From positions 1 to 60,570 of the forward strand of contig KV419438.1 in NCBI GenBank assembly GCA_001630475.1: a stretch of 60,570 bases of DNA. Direction: 5' to 3'. The position numbers and the translations under genes are program-made. Shown here one piece after another: positions 12,878 through 24,875 of this stretch (position 1 is the stretch's first letter; each line of letters begins with the position of its first letter). This DNA is from Sistotremastrum niveocremeum HHB9708 (Eukaryota > Basidiomycota > Agaricomycetes > Sistotremastrales > Sistotremastraceae). Under the pieces are notes generated by a model. It was not told the DNA's origin. It saw only the letters and a program-made list of their open reading frames with translations, and did no database searches.

Positions 12878-13196
12878 TGAGTTTATCGCTCGGTGAATGT
12901 TTATGCATGTACGCTCTAATCACTTAGAGAGCATCATCAACATTCCTGCACTATTACCATCTTGCGTGTAAATGAAAGACAACATGAGATGACAACTTTC
13001 TTCTCGTCGTGATCGAATTTCTGAGTCCTCATTTTTTCGGGTCCGAGTCTTCCTTCGGTTTTTTCTCAAAAATATTCATATGACATTCCAAATCTTCTTG
13101 AAAATTCCCTCCTGTGACGACGTCGAGAGCGAGAAAACGCACTTCCCTATTATGTTTCCATGGGCCCCAGTGCAAGTGTGCGTTCTTTTTATTTTG
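12878..13196. other. Intergenic spacer before repeat copy 3
   Basis: I see nothing recognisable here: an A/T-rich 3' flank of the zinc-cluster gene, then unique sequence up to the point where homology to the dispersed repeat begins. Confidence 0.4.
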
Positions 13197-13950
13197 CCCT
13201 TGAGCGGAGTTTCCTTATGCGGGTGTCTCGGAGTGTGTGTCAGTGTTTGCATTGCTTTGGCCACCTCCCTGTCAAGCTCTCTCTACACAACGGACTCTTC
13301 CGACACTCTTCTCTTCTCAACCACCATGTACCCAGGTGTGAAGCCTCCGCCCTGGAAGCCTGTAGGTACCTCGGTCCCCACTCCCCACACAGGACGGCAT
13401 CCGCTGTCCTGTGCGCGCCCGCCATAGCTTGAGGGAAGAGCTGTGGCTCCTACTGGACGCCAGATCGAGTGATCACCAGCTCCCACGTTACATCGCGCGT
13501 GTGGCGTGGGGGTCCAGTTTGTAGGAGCGCTGGGTTGCTCGTGGTGGGGTCGGCGGTGGCCTCAGGGATTTCTTCAAGACTTCAAGAATATCGAGGTAAG
13601 ATAAACTGGTTTCGTTGTGTTCGTCGTTCGCGGCGTAGGTATGTTCATCTTTCCCTGTCTCAGGTGAGTGTCCAGTCCGGGGTGATAACTTTCATGTTGA
13701 CACCAATCTATGCAGGCTCCCTGCTCCTTGGGGTTTCACTTCGCACATAACCCACCCACCCCTACTTGCCACATCAATGTAGAGAGATGCGTTGCGCCCT
13801 CTGCTATGATTTATTCATTTTTCTGTTGCGTTAGTCGTTAGACCATGCGATCATCATCAGTCGTACAATTTCAACGAATAGAGTACCATCATTACCAAAA
13901 TATACAGCAATAAGCGTCTTCGTCTTCTTCTCTCACCCCGTGAAACTTGC
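13197..13950 (+). repeat. Dispersed repeat family, copy 3 (5'-truncated)
   Basis: Homology to copies 1 and 2 begins at CCCTTGAGCGGAGTTTCCTT, so the first 170 or so bases of the full-length repeat are missing. The shared core (CCTCCGCCCTGGAAGCCTGT, GGGGTCCAGTTTGTAGGAGC and GTGGTGGGGTCGGCGGTGGC) is close to identical to copy 2, while the distal third is much more diverged. The MYPGVKPPPWKPVGTS frame is open here. The same orientation as copy 2 and 5.7 kb spacing put it just left of the central gene cluster. Confidence 0.7.
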
Positions 13951-14844
13951 TTTGCCCAACAATTGGCCAACAACTTGTGTTTCTCAATCACAATCAGACT
14001 TTCGCCGTGCCTTGTGTCTTGCGCTCAATACGTTCAGAACGGTCGAGCTGAGCGACTCGGGAGTCGGAACACCTGACCTTGCTGGCCTCAACCTCACGTT
14101 CACGTATTCTCATTCACGCTGGTCAGCGTTGGCAATCCAGGATTTCCAACGCGACCTTTGATCATATCTGCTCTCCCCTCTCGAGTCGCTGTCAGGTACC
14201 AAGATGGGGAAAGGCAATCTCTTGCCTTCTAGCTTGATATGAGGCACTTAATTGGATGCCTCATGTTCCTCGAGAGTCGACCAAGAAGGCTACTCATGTG
14301 TACACAATCGGTCGTCTGGCATCATTCTCTCACGTAGTAACATGAAAGAGGCGTGTTCGAGCCATCATGACTCGTGTTCCTGGCCTAACTCTCGACGATT
14401 GAATGTGGGGATGAAGATTGACTATTGTGCGTTTCACTCCATATTCATTCATTACTTCTGTCTGTCGCTCATATACACATCAAGACCCATCTCAGTCCGG
14501 TTTCTTCGAAGAAATCTGTCAGACCATTCCACGGATAGGGGCTAACGCGATTTGATGATCTCGACCGATCGTGCAGAGGGCAACGCTTTTCCCTCACGGT
14601 CGTGAGCTCACTTGTGAATCGTTGAGAACATTGATCCATCATCGCACCGAGCATACCACTCGTCGAAAATCTGAACACCGGCCGGACGGATCTCTACCCA
14701 TTGTTGAGAACATGTCTCTTTCCCGAATAAGGGAATGTGCATGGAGGAGCACACAGCTCTGGAGGCACTGGTGTTCGCCTGGGTTTATAAAGAGCCGTTT
14801 GAAAATGGGCAGTCGTTCTCACGTAGTTCTCGCAAATGTCGCAA
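13951..14844. other. Intergenic, promoter side of gene A
   Basis: Several short frames exist but none has splice support or a recognised motif. TTTATAAA at about 14784-14791, some 50 bp before the gene A start, may act as a TATA element. Confidence 0.35.
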
Positions 14845-17301
14845 ATGTCGCAAGACTTCACTGAAGCCGGAATCAGTAAGCATCATTCTTATTATCCGTC
14901 TTGGTATGTATTGACACGTCATTAAGCTACCGGGAGTGGAGGATCTGGAGGGGGACGAGGGGGAGACGTTGGATCATACAACTCCTCTGCTGATTACCGA
15001 GGCGCCATCAACTATACCAAGTCGTATATCGATCCGGGTATGTCTCTGCACGATATAAAGGACGAGAACTGATCATCTTATTCTTCTAGGCAAGAAGTTT
15101 GTCAAAGATTGTAAGCGAATATTTACTGGGTACGAGCTTCGGCGATTGCTAAGGCATGCATAGTATTTGCACGGAGTCCTGGTGGCCCGACAATAATCAA
15201 TAATGCCGGAAACACTATAAATGATCACTCTTCTCAGTCCGTCGTGGACCAGTCGGTGACCACGAACGATACTTCGTCACACAATACCAACATCTTTGGT
15301 GACGCTGCCAGTCAGTCTTTCATGCTCATCTCTACATTAGATGCCAGTCTTATGTTACCGACAGCTCGCTGGATGCCTACCAAATCCCCCTTAGGAAGGA
15401 ACGTTTCGAGCGCATCCCGGTCCAGTCATACCTCGACGCAATCCTCCCAGTCGTCCAGAGAGTCCGAAGACTCGACTTCTGCTGTGTCTGGCGATACTGC
15501 CTCGGTTCGCACGGCTATAACGACTCCTCCTTCGTCACCCAGCGAGGCTGACTGCCCATCGCCTCCCACCCGCGAACCTTCTGAATCACCCGCTGCGTCT
15601 ACTGGATCCGCCGAACAACGCGGTCCAGGGGACTCCACCGAAACACGGACTCAGGCCAAGTCTTCGGATGTTTCGCGTTCCGTCACAGAGTCTCACGAGT
15701 CAATTGCGTCGAGTGCCAACGCCACGACCACTGCAGGTTCTGCTCCAGTACGCAGGCAATCTTCCAAATTCGATACGCCTCAGCCAAGCAAGCTGGAGAG
15801 CGCTCGCAATCAACAGACCCGGACAACAAGTCCACCGGCCGTGGCAGACCGTAGCTCAAACGCTCGACCGAGTCCATTTCGTACGCAAGTTGAGGACGAT
15901 CCGGACGAACGAGTTGGTGCAACAGCTCGCTCTCCGCCAGCCGCGGATTTCAACCACAATCGTTCTCCACCTCCTCTTCACGCCCCGCTGCCACAGAGAC
16001 CGTCGGAAGATGTGGTATCGGCCGGCTTGAATTCACGATTTGGCCCACGAGCGCAACCTCCGCCTCCTCGAGGAGAGGATACTCGGGACAACGAGTCATG
16101 GTTCTCTGTTTCAATACCCAACTCTGAGTTTCCATTTGAGGCTGCATCTCGCGCGTCTTCTCCTGGACTAAATGCGATGCCCTTCGTCTATGAGGAACCG
16201 CTGCAAGATATAGGTGTTGCTCCAGGTCCCGCATTTCCTATGCCCCAGATTCCCGGCTGCGGCTCTGCACGTCCCAATATGCGTTACACTGATCATCACT
16301 CTTTCGACGATCACTCTAGTGCACCCATGCACCCTCCACTTCCTCAACACTCTCATTCTTCTCCCGCTTATTCCGCTTATGCACGATCGCCGCGTTCGTC
16401 TTCACCATTCGAGCCGCCCATGGAAGCCCCTGGTTGGCGCGTTCCACCTCGACGTGTCCAGCACACAAATCAGCCCGAAACCAGGTATTCAAGTCCTCAA
16501 ATGCCGACTCCGTCAATGCCACCCCTTCAGACACCTCAGGCTCGTTTCGCTGATCCCGCGCGTCAGTATACGGATACGACTCCCCTTCCTTCAAGCGGCC
16601 ACACTTCGCATCCTCCTCCCCTACCTCCTCGATCTCGTCCTTCGCGGCCTTCTTCACCGCGCTCACATTCCAGCGCACGCTCTCCGCCTCCGAACCCGCC
16701 TCGTCGTACATCCGAACGCTCTCCGCCTGAATCCTCAGAGATGCTTTTCATCAGTGAAACTGTCCATGCGGCGATCGCAGACATTCTTTCGACTACACCA
16801 TCCTTGTCGAGCATCATCAGATCGGATCCTAGTCAAGGCAGATTGACGGTCGTTTGTCTTGCGATCTTGCATATCGCTCAATCATTTTTGGAGGCAGATG
16901 GCACTGTCCACGGGGTCCTCGGGCACGACATCAGTCTGAACAATTGCCCTCCAAATCTTCGACGTCTTATGAGCGAGCTTGGTGCTATTGGCAGGATTGT
17001 GCAGAGGATGAAACAGGAAGATGAAGATGCAGCGGTGGCCCTATCGTATAGCTTGGAAGATGCTGAACAAGATTCGGACAGCGACGACTCTTCCGAGCTG
17101 AATTTGGAAAGCAATATTGAGAGGCTGAAGAAACGGTTAATTGGGGAGGCTGGGTATCGCGGGTCTTTGACCTCGGAGACTGCGTGTGTGCGGGACGTTG
17201 AAGGTCGTATTGGCAGGTTGGGGAAACACGTGATGAGTTTGGGGTCTTTCAAGGAGAGGGAAGATATCGTCTTTGAGATCTTGGTCGGCGTTACTTCATG
17301 A
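14845..17301 (+). CDS. Cassette gene A: MSQDF / GRGGD / NAGNT modules, disordered middle, helical C-terminal domain
   Basis: I do not recognise this family; it is described here from its repeats in this window. Exons are 14845-14875 (31 nt), 14927-15037 (111 nt), 15090-15110 (21 nt) and 15164-17301. All cassette introns are phase 1. An ATG nine bases upstream (14836) is in frame and would add MSQ; residue numbers here use it (769 residues). A possible 42-nt intron at 15299-15340 would not change the frame. Residues 4-13 are MSQDFTEAGI. Then come a Gly-rich module (GGGRGGDVGSYN, ending KSYIDPG), GKKFVKD, and an Asn/Ser/Thr module (INNAGNTINDHSSQSVVD, then TTNDTSSHN). Residues 105-580 are Pro/Ser-rich and probably disordered, with one EAPGWRVPP motif. 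Residues 584-673 form a predicted helical domain (HGVLGHDISLNNCP, LMSELGAIGR) shared with gene B. No signal peptide is seen, so it is probably cytosolic. Confidence 0.8.
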
Positions 17302-18440
17302 CTGGTAGAATCATCATACGAGTGCTCTCTGATGCCGCAGGACGGTCTGTAGATGAATTATAATTTCTTCTGCCCTGTTTTTGTGGCACTCTTACTTCGT
17401 ACCATCAGGCTTTCCGCGGCCGCCTTCATCCATGCTGTCATTGCATCCCAATATTCAGAGTGACACAGCCTGAACCTATCACTAGCAAGGCAACCTAAGT
17501 TGAACAACTCGGCACAATTCGAATGCGATCGCGTTCGTATGATGCTCGTTGAGACTGCTCGCCGGCGTCTATTATTTTCTTTCTCAACTGACAACTACGG
17601 CTGCAACGTTTCGCAACACGATCTTCAGCACTGTTTCTCTGCCTTGATGCCGTGCTTAGAACTCCGTCACTTTCGTGCCTAACGATCAACGATGGCAATC
17701 CATGAATATGATCACCAACGAGACCTGTGAACGTCAACTGAGACAGTCAAACTTTCTCGCTGCTCTCATGCCACAGACAGGGAATTTGTGGGGAAACAAG
17801 CGGTTTTGAGAGACAAGCAACTACTATCTGTACGTGAGTCCCTCATGTTGAGCGCGTGATTTAATTTAACCAGTGCCAGTGCATTCATCGGGCGCCAGCC
17901 CCGACCGAAGCATAGTGAGCCTCGCTTGTAGCAGCTCTTGTGGGGATCAAGAGGAATGAAAAATTTCACTAATCATGCGGCCTAATAATAGTGAGCCATA
18001 CGTGATCTGCTCATGCACTCAATGCGTTGACAAGGTCGCTCTCTCCAGTATCCAATGAAAATCTCCTATGTCCACACCAAAACTAGCAGTGTACGCTCAG
18101 CCCTCGACCCTAATCTGGGGATGAACCTGATCAGACCCCTCACGTTCCTCGATTGCGAGATCGTTGGCTCACTTCCCCGGATCCTCGTCCTGCTTACGAG
18201 CCCACGGTCAAGGTCGTGCTGACAGTCGACGTGAGTTGGAACACTGGGTCCAGTTCCGAGCAACATCTCTGGGAAAAGGCTGCAGACAGTCCTGAGGACA
18301 CTTCCGTGCGCCATGGCACGAAAGAGATTTCTATATGAGTCGCAGACCGCCAGCTTCATCGCTCTGCAGGGACACCCCTCTCCGAGATCAAGTTTCAGCC
18401 ACACATTCTCGTCGAGTGACCATCATCTTTGTAGCCAGCC
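17302..18440. other. Intergenic between genes A and B
   Basis: I see no supported gene. A frame at 18313-18504 has an ATG, but it runs through the gene B first exon in the wrong frame and into an intron, so I take it as chance. Confidence 0.4.
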
Positions 18441-20657
18441 ATCTCGCAAGATTTCTCTCAAGCTAAAGCTGGTGAGTCTCCTTAGGTTTGGAAATTATCG
18501 ATGATGTTTATTTCGACTCGTAGCTTCTGGTGACGGGTGTGGACGGCCTGGAGATATTGGATCTCACAGCCATGCCACTGAAGCGAAAGATATATATGGT
18601 TACGCAAAGACTTATATTGACACAGGTAAGACATTGACCTCCCGAGTGGGCCCTGAGAACTGACCCGTGTTGTCGCAGGTAGGCAATATTTGCATGGTTG
18701 TGAGTTGCTTGCTTTCGCGCTACCTCCCAGAATTACTGACGTATTAATATTTGAAAGTTTTGGGATCGACAACAATCATTCATAATGCTGGCAATACAAC
18801 GAATGACTACTCCAGTCAAAGCGTGACGGATCACTCAGTGATCCGGAATGATTCATCGACACATCAGAGCAATTATTATGGAACAGGTGAGAGTCATGCA
18901 TCTCTTGTTGACATCTTTTCATTGTATTCCTCTTAGGATACCCCAGAGGTACACAGTTTCCCTCGCCTACAACGGACTCGAGCTGTGGTTCGAGCGACTC
19001 ATCTCATTCATCCAGAAGCAAAGGATCGACGAAGTCGGCGTCAGATGCATCGACTGATGCCACATCAGCTCATACTCCCTTTACTACTCCTCCGGCTTTG
19101 CCTGATGTTCCTAAGCCGTCTTCTGCCACGGTTCATCCGGAACGTCGTGCACAGAGCCCCAATAACCAGGCTTCCCTTGACAAGGACGGCATTACTGGCC
19201 ACGAATCACCCATTACCTCACACTCTACTGAAGACTTATACGAAAAGGATGTTGCGAGCCGCGTCGCGAGCCCTTCAGACCCTCGGGATACAAAGGCTAG
19301 AAAACCTTCTCAACGTCGTCCAAACACACATTTGGCGGGCAGTCTCTGCAACGGCACCGGTTCTTCTTCAGCTTCCAAAGAGGCTATCGTGGAGTGTCCT
19401 TCTCATCATTGTCGTACGAGTGTCCCGATTGAACACCGCGCCTTCCCGCCGCAGAGAAATCGTCCTCCGTTGCCCCCACGTTCTTCACAACCGCACGCGG
19501 CCCATCACCATCACTTTACAGCGCAGCCGAGGCCAAACCATGTGCCTGCAGCCACTGGTGATTCATACTCTAGACCTCGTACCACGAGCTCATCGCATGA
19601 GCGCTCGCTTTGCGCTGAGGCATCGTACCTACGGCGCGATGGACATCCTCATACGCTATCTCGCAGTCAGAGTACCAAATCCTCTGAGGCATGTCTTCCT
19701 TCCGCAGAGCTCTCTCCTGCAGTCATCCTTGAATCTTCCTTACGCCCGTCTTCGCCTGTGCTGCGCTCGGCGCCCTACGCATTAGACCATGATGTGGGAG
19801 TCAGTGACAGCGGAAGGCTCTCGTCATTCATACGGGATGAACCAGGCAGTTATCAGGCCTCTGTTCCCAGACGCCCTCACGCATTCCCCTCTGATACAAA
19901 TCCCTCCGCTGACTTCACCCGGGTGAATTCGCATCCTGTCCACTCACCATTCTCCCATCACACCGAGCGATCTCTTGAACACAATTTTTATGATCGCCCT
20001 TCAAGCACGTCCTTTAATTTCCAACCTTCTTATGTTCGGCGAATGGCGAGTAGGTACGATCATGAAGCTGCAGATTCGTTCCATGATCCGTACAACGGTC
20101 ATGAGTATGAGCGTCGCCCCACGTCACCCGATACGGTTCAATTCTTCCCCCGCGCTTCGGCCAGCAGACAGTCTTCGAATCACTCATATTATAAACACCT
20201 ACCCCCACCCCCACAACCGCCCTCGCGCGCTCGACATCCAGCACGGTCTCCGACCCCAAATCTTGCTAGTCATCAACGCGACAGCGTGGAGCCGCAAAGA
20301 CTCATAGAGCTGCGCCAAGAATTCATGGAGGAAATCAACGCTACTCTTCGGAGTTCCTCTATCTTACCCCTGTTCGAGTCGGGCTCCAGACGAGCTAGAC
20401 CAGCTGCCATCTATCTATTGACCCTGCAGATGGTCCAGTCCTTCTTCACCGCAGAGACGATGGCGCACGGTCTACTCGAACGCGACATTACCGTCAAAGA
20501 TTGCCCTTCGCACCTTGTTGCTTTACTGAGCGAACTCGGCGCCATCGCGCGAGGATTTCAAAACAACGAACGTGATCTTTGTGATAAGGCGGGCTCGTTA
20601 GAAGTTCACGATGCCGTCGACGGAGACCCCTCGCCCCCGTATCGCGCGCGCTGCTGA
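18441..20657 (+). CDS. Cassette gene B, paralogue of A, with ATC at the start-codon position
   Basis: The architecture is the same as in gene A. Exons are 18441-18471 (31 nt), 18524-18625 (102 nt), 18679-18699 (21 nt), 18758-18886 and 18937-20657, with all introns phase 1 and 667 further codons in one frame. The first exon aligns with MSQDFTxAEI of the other members but reads ISQDFSQAKA. The start codon is ATC, and an in-frame TAG lies six bases upstream. Modules follow in order: GRPGDIGSHS...YAKTYIDTG, GRQYLHG, and HNAGNTTNDYSSQSVTDHS with RNDSSTH. Then comes a long Ser/Pro/His-rich stretch, and a C-terminal helical domain (AAIYLLTLQMVQSFF, HGLLERDITVKDCPSHL, LLSELGAIAR) homologous to that of A. 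Either translation starts at a non-AUG codon, or a further exon lies upstream, or the gene is dead. The intact 1.7-kb final exon argues against a long-dead gene. Confidence 0.7.
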
Positions 20658-20995
20658 AGAAATGAAGAAACCGTCTGTACCGCGCAAACCAATTGGGATT
20701 ATAATCTATTCGCGCCCACTTGACCCTCTCGCGGCATTCCTGGAGAAGCCGATGATGAGCCCGGAGTCGTCAGCCAATTAAGGCACTCCTTGACTTTCGA
20801 GGATAGCTGCCTCTATGGTGTTGATTGAAAAGAATCGTGCAAGCCTACTACTTGTCATATATGAATAGATTATGTAAGAACAATAGTAGCTACATATCTC
20901 GGAGGATTGATCTACATAATTATTGGATACCCTTGCTTCTGACCACGATCCAACCGGAGCCTTGAAGTCGTGGACTTGTGTACGTCCATTTGTCC

Positions 20996-22804
20996 ATGGC
21001 TTCTCAACAGCCATCCAAGTCAGATAAGATCTTAATTATCGGCGCAGGATGCTTTGGTCTTTCTTCAGCCTACCATCTGCTCAAATCAGGATATACGAAC
21101 ATCGTTGTCGTAGATCAATCGGATACGCTTCCCGCACCAAACGCGGCGAGTACAGATCTCAATAAAATCGGTAAGATATCCTGTACGAAGGCTCGACGAC
21201 AGAAAATGACTGATAGGTAAAGAACGAAGTGCGGACGAGCTATAGTGATATCGTTTACACCAAGCTTGCAGCAGAGGCTATCGAGACATGGAAAGATAGA
21301 GATGTCTGGGGCGATGTCTACCACGAGTTCGTCATCCCTTTGATCTGCAGACCCTTCCAGATTATTCATGGTGATAGATGCGGCGTTCTGCTTGTAGGAG
21401 CACCATCTTCGACATCGTCAGAATCGAAATACCACGTCAAAGCGCTCTCAAACGATCTTTCTTTGAATCTGCCCATTACTTCCCTGCCGACTCGCGAGTC
21501 GTTTGAAGAAGAGTTCGGTCCACAGCTCTGTAAGCTCTTGGGATCGACAGTAATCCCCCCTACCAGTGTGGCTCCAACTTTATCGGATGGAAACAACTCT
21601 AAGAATGGCGATAATGGACTGGCTGAGAAGCTACAAGGACTGACTCTTGAGTCATCGCAATCTCAGCAACCCTCTACGACAACAGGAGCCTATATAGCGC
21701 ATACCGCGGGCTGGGCAGCAGCAGCGAATGGAATCAAGACTCTCATGTCGCATGTGTCTGCTCTCGGGGCAGAAATACGTGCTGGAGTGAAGGTCACAGG
21801 GTTTTCGTATGCCGAGTCCGAGTCAAAGGATCGAAGAACCGTGAGAGGCGTGAGGGCAGAAGGAGGAGAAGAGATAACAGCAGACTGGATCATCGTAGCG
21901 AGTGGATCCTGGACTGCCTCCTCGTTCCCGACCTCGTCGTCCTCTGAACTTGCGAAAGTGGATCTAGGGAAGAAACTTCTTGCCACAGGGTATGTTCTCC
22001 TACTCTCTCAGCTGTGCTGTTCGAGACTGATCTTGCTGTTGTGTTCATAGACAATGCCTCGCGACGATACAACTTTCTCCCTCCGAAGCGGAGACCTATC
22101 GTAATTTCCCAGTTATCCTAGATTGGAGCTCAGGCTTCTATGTATTTCCTGTAAGTCCTTCAATTATATTCCAAGCTTCTGCAAGCTGATAAGTGTACAG
22201 CCAAATGACGACAACGTCGTTAAAGCGGCGATACATGCTGCGGGATATGTCAACCCCCAACCGTCATCGAACCCATCCAACGTCATTTCTACTCCCGTCA
22301 CTCTTGATTCTGAGCCCAATTCATCACATCTCCGAATTCCTGCGCAGGCGTCAGCTCTTCTACGAGAGCATCTGCGATCAGTGTACCCACAACTCGCGGA
22401 TAAAGAATGGCTAGGAACGAGAGTGTGTTGGTATACTGATACACCTGACGGAAATTGGATAATTGATTTTGTAACGGGAAGTCACAACGTCTTGTTTGCG
22501 TGAGTTCTTCGTTTGAAAGATACTAGAATCATATTGATGACGATAACATTATTAGTACGGGAGGATCTGGCCACGCGTACAAGGTAAGAACCTTTTGATT
22601 GCAGAGATATGATGGAGCGGAGGCTGACGATTTGTCCAGTTCCTGCCGATTATAGGATCAATTGTTCAGAAACGATTAGAAGGTACGCTCGAAGATGAGC
22701 TGGCGGACAAGTTCTCTTTTACGCGTGATTTTTCGGGCAAAGATCTATCAAGAGAAGGACAGGAACCAGCACTACTAGATTTATCAAGTCTCTCTCCCGT
22801 ATAA
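20996..22804 (+). CDS. FAD-dependent amine/amino-acid oxidase (sarcosine oxidase / fructosyl-amino-acid oxidase type)
   Basis: This is an enzyme of the DAO superfamily that would oxidise a secondary or glycated amine with FAD and release H2O2. Six exons close in frame: 20996-21170, 21230-21989, 22051-22150, 22201-22499, 22556-22583 and 22640-22804, for about 508 residues. An in-frame 51-nt stretch at 21333-21383 has intron-like ends and may be removed. The FAD-binding Rossmann motif is at the N-terminus (ILIIGAGCFGLSSAYHLLKSG), with the acidic end VVVDQS. The family's C-terminal block is present: RVCWYTDTPDGNWIIDF, then ATGGSGHAYKFLPIIG, where flavin is normally bound. The expected Cys for covalent FAD cannot be settled by eye. 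It lies inside the repeat-gene cluster but shows no cassette modules. Confidence 0.85.
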
Positions 22805-22936
22805 TCTGTACATCTAATGCTAAATTTACTGAAATATTAGTTGGCTGACTAAGCACCTGTTCCTGTTTCCAGTGCACCCATTGAATTAACAATATTCGAA
22901 TTGGCTGCGCATGAAATCTCTAGGTACTGCTACTCG

Positions 22937-24563
22937 ATGAGCCCTCTCAGTGCTCACTATTTCATCTCCCAGTCTGACCCGTCACAGCTACAGACGCTCA
23001 GGGCCAAATTGGCCAAACCGGTGGCAGACCTTACAGCCCAAATCTTATACCCCAAGGAAGACGACGAACTCTGCATCTGTGGAGGTAATGCAGGCATATT
23101 AAAGGCACAATTGAATGGACAAACGGTTGCGGTGAAAGTGATGCGAGACATCCACGTTAGCAGAGAGCAGAGAGGTCGATTGGTTCGGGTATGTTTATAA
23201 CATGGACTTAGTGATTTCCTGGAAGAGAACTGATGGTCATGATCCAGCGAATTAACAGAGAATTGAGAATATGGAGCATGCTGCAAACGCATACGAATAT
23301 CTTACCGCTCTTGGGTTATTGTTTCTATGGTGGCAGAAACTATGCGTCCACATTTTCTCTTGTGTCTCCCTGGATGAAGAATGGCACAGCAACTAGCTTT
23401 GTCGCTTCCCGTCCAGAGGCGGATCGACTCAAGCTAGTATATAATTCACAGAGATGCGTTGGTCAAATGTAAATCAAGGCATCAGCTGGTTCAGGTTCTC
23501 GAGGGGCTCTCCTTCCTGCATCATCATAACGTTGTCCACGGAGACTTGAAAGGGGTGAGTTAGAGTTTGTCATACGAGAGCTCCGCTAAATTTTCTTTTA
23601 GGATAATATTCTTATAGCGGACGACGGAACTGCTCTGTTAGCAGACTTCGGTGTCTCGAGGCTCATCGAGTCGGATTCCACTATGGCCAGCGAATCTGCC
23701 ACAACGACAAGCAGTAGTATCACCGGAACTATTCGGTGGATGGCTCCCGAAGTAGTCTGCGGATCTGAATCAGTATCGAGCGCCACAATTGAAAGCGATG
23801 TATGGGCTGTGGGATGCATTCTGCTTGCAAGTCATCATGCGTAACCACACGAAACGACTCTAATGCAGTGTGCTCACAGGAACTGGTCGGCAACATCAAG
23901 CCCTATGCAAGATACAAACATCCCCCAAATATCATATTCGCCATGATGCATCGTAAAGCACCATTTGAATATGACTCGCGCTCGATGGGACCAGGCAATT
24001 TCAAAGATTATCCGGGTTTATGGACTCTGTGTTTGCGCTGCTGGTCCATTGATCCCTCGTTGCGTCCGACATCTCAGGATATGCACAGCGAACTGGTGAT
24101 TATACAGTGCGTATCCTTTCGCCTGCAATGGAAATATATTACTTACCTCCTATATTTCGGACGTAGATCATCGATCGCAATCCTGAATATAATCTCACTG
24201 CGTGATCTCAACAATGAAGCGGCTTCTCTCGATCTATCAAAGCCATCCCAGACTCCCAATGGGGAGGCAAGGTCCACTTTGCAGGATCACGATCTGACAT
24301 CCGGCGACAAACTAATTGTGACGTCCTCAGCCACAAGGCCTCTAATAAGAGGCTTTTCAAGAGTGGATCTAATAGTGGGTCTCACCCGTGCGCTTCGGGA
24401 CCTCCTCGACGAATTGCTCATCCCCGATGCAATATATCCGGTCTTTGACCATTGCCTGCAAGCCCTCGAGGACAAGCAACGGACCTTCAGGCCAGAAAGA
24501 AAAGAGACCCGCCGATTTCTTACTTTTTGTGTCCAGCTTCTACAGCTGTCAGATGATACTTGA
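22937..24563 (+). CDS. Tyrosine-kinase-like (TKL) protein kinase D with C-terminal extension
   Basis: Six exons close in frame: 22937-23188, 23248-23436, 23495-23554, 23602-23826, 23880-24106 and 24167-24563 (449 residues). Kinase motifs in order are a degenerate Gly loop (GGNAGIL), VAVKVM with the ATP-binding Lys, VVHGDLKGDNIL in the catalytic loop (HGD instead of HRD, common in mushroom TKL kinases), LADFGVS for magnesium, GTIRWMAPEV, SDVWAVGC and the final Arg in DPSLRPT. All catalytic residues are present, so it should be active. Roughly 110 residues after the kinase end in a helical stretch (DLIVGLTRALRDLLDELL, then FLTFCVQLLQLSDDT), possibly related to the C-terminal domain of A and B, but the similarity is weak. 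Intron 4 is GC-AG (donor GCAAGT). An upstream exon cannot be excluded. Such kinases are strongly expanded in Agaricomycetes. Confidence 0.85.
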
Positions 24564-24875
24564 CGCTCGCGCGATCAGATCGTGCTGATTGTTCCGTAAG
24601 AGTGAAAGATTGCTGCTATAGACGATCTCTGACGATGACCGAAGGTAGTGTTAAGGAACAAAAGCAATCAGCACGTTACATTGATTGACTAGCGCTACGA
24701 ACATATCGATGCTGAGCTCACTCCGGGAAGCTGATGCCTCCGCTCAATATGTGTACCCAGCGGTGAAAAAGAAATGTGTATAAATGGGCTCAAAGATTCC
24801 AATGAACCACAATCATATACGTATTGGAAGATGTATCAATAAATAACGAAACGAGCACAAGTCAGTCCGTTGACC
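24564..24875. other. Convergent 3' spacer between genes D and E
   Basis: This is 312 bp between two converging stop codons. I see nothing except A/T-rich sequence with possible polyadenylation signals for both strands (AATAAATAACG near 24838). Confidence 0.4.

Noticed and set aside
16214-16846. 210-codon alternate frame inside gene A
   Set aside because: It overlaps the much longer gene A frame, has low complexity and an extreme Leu/Arg composition, and no start context.
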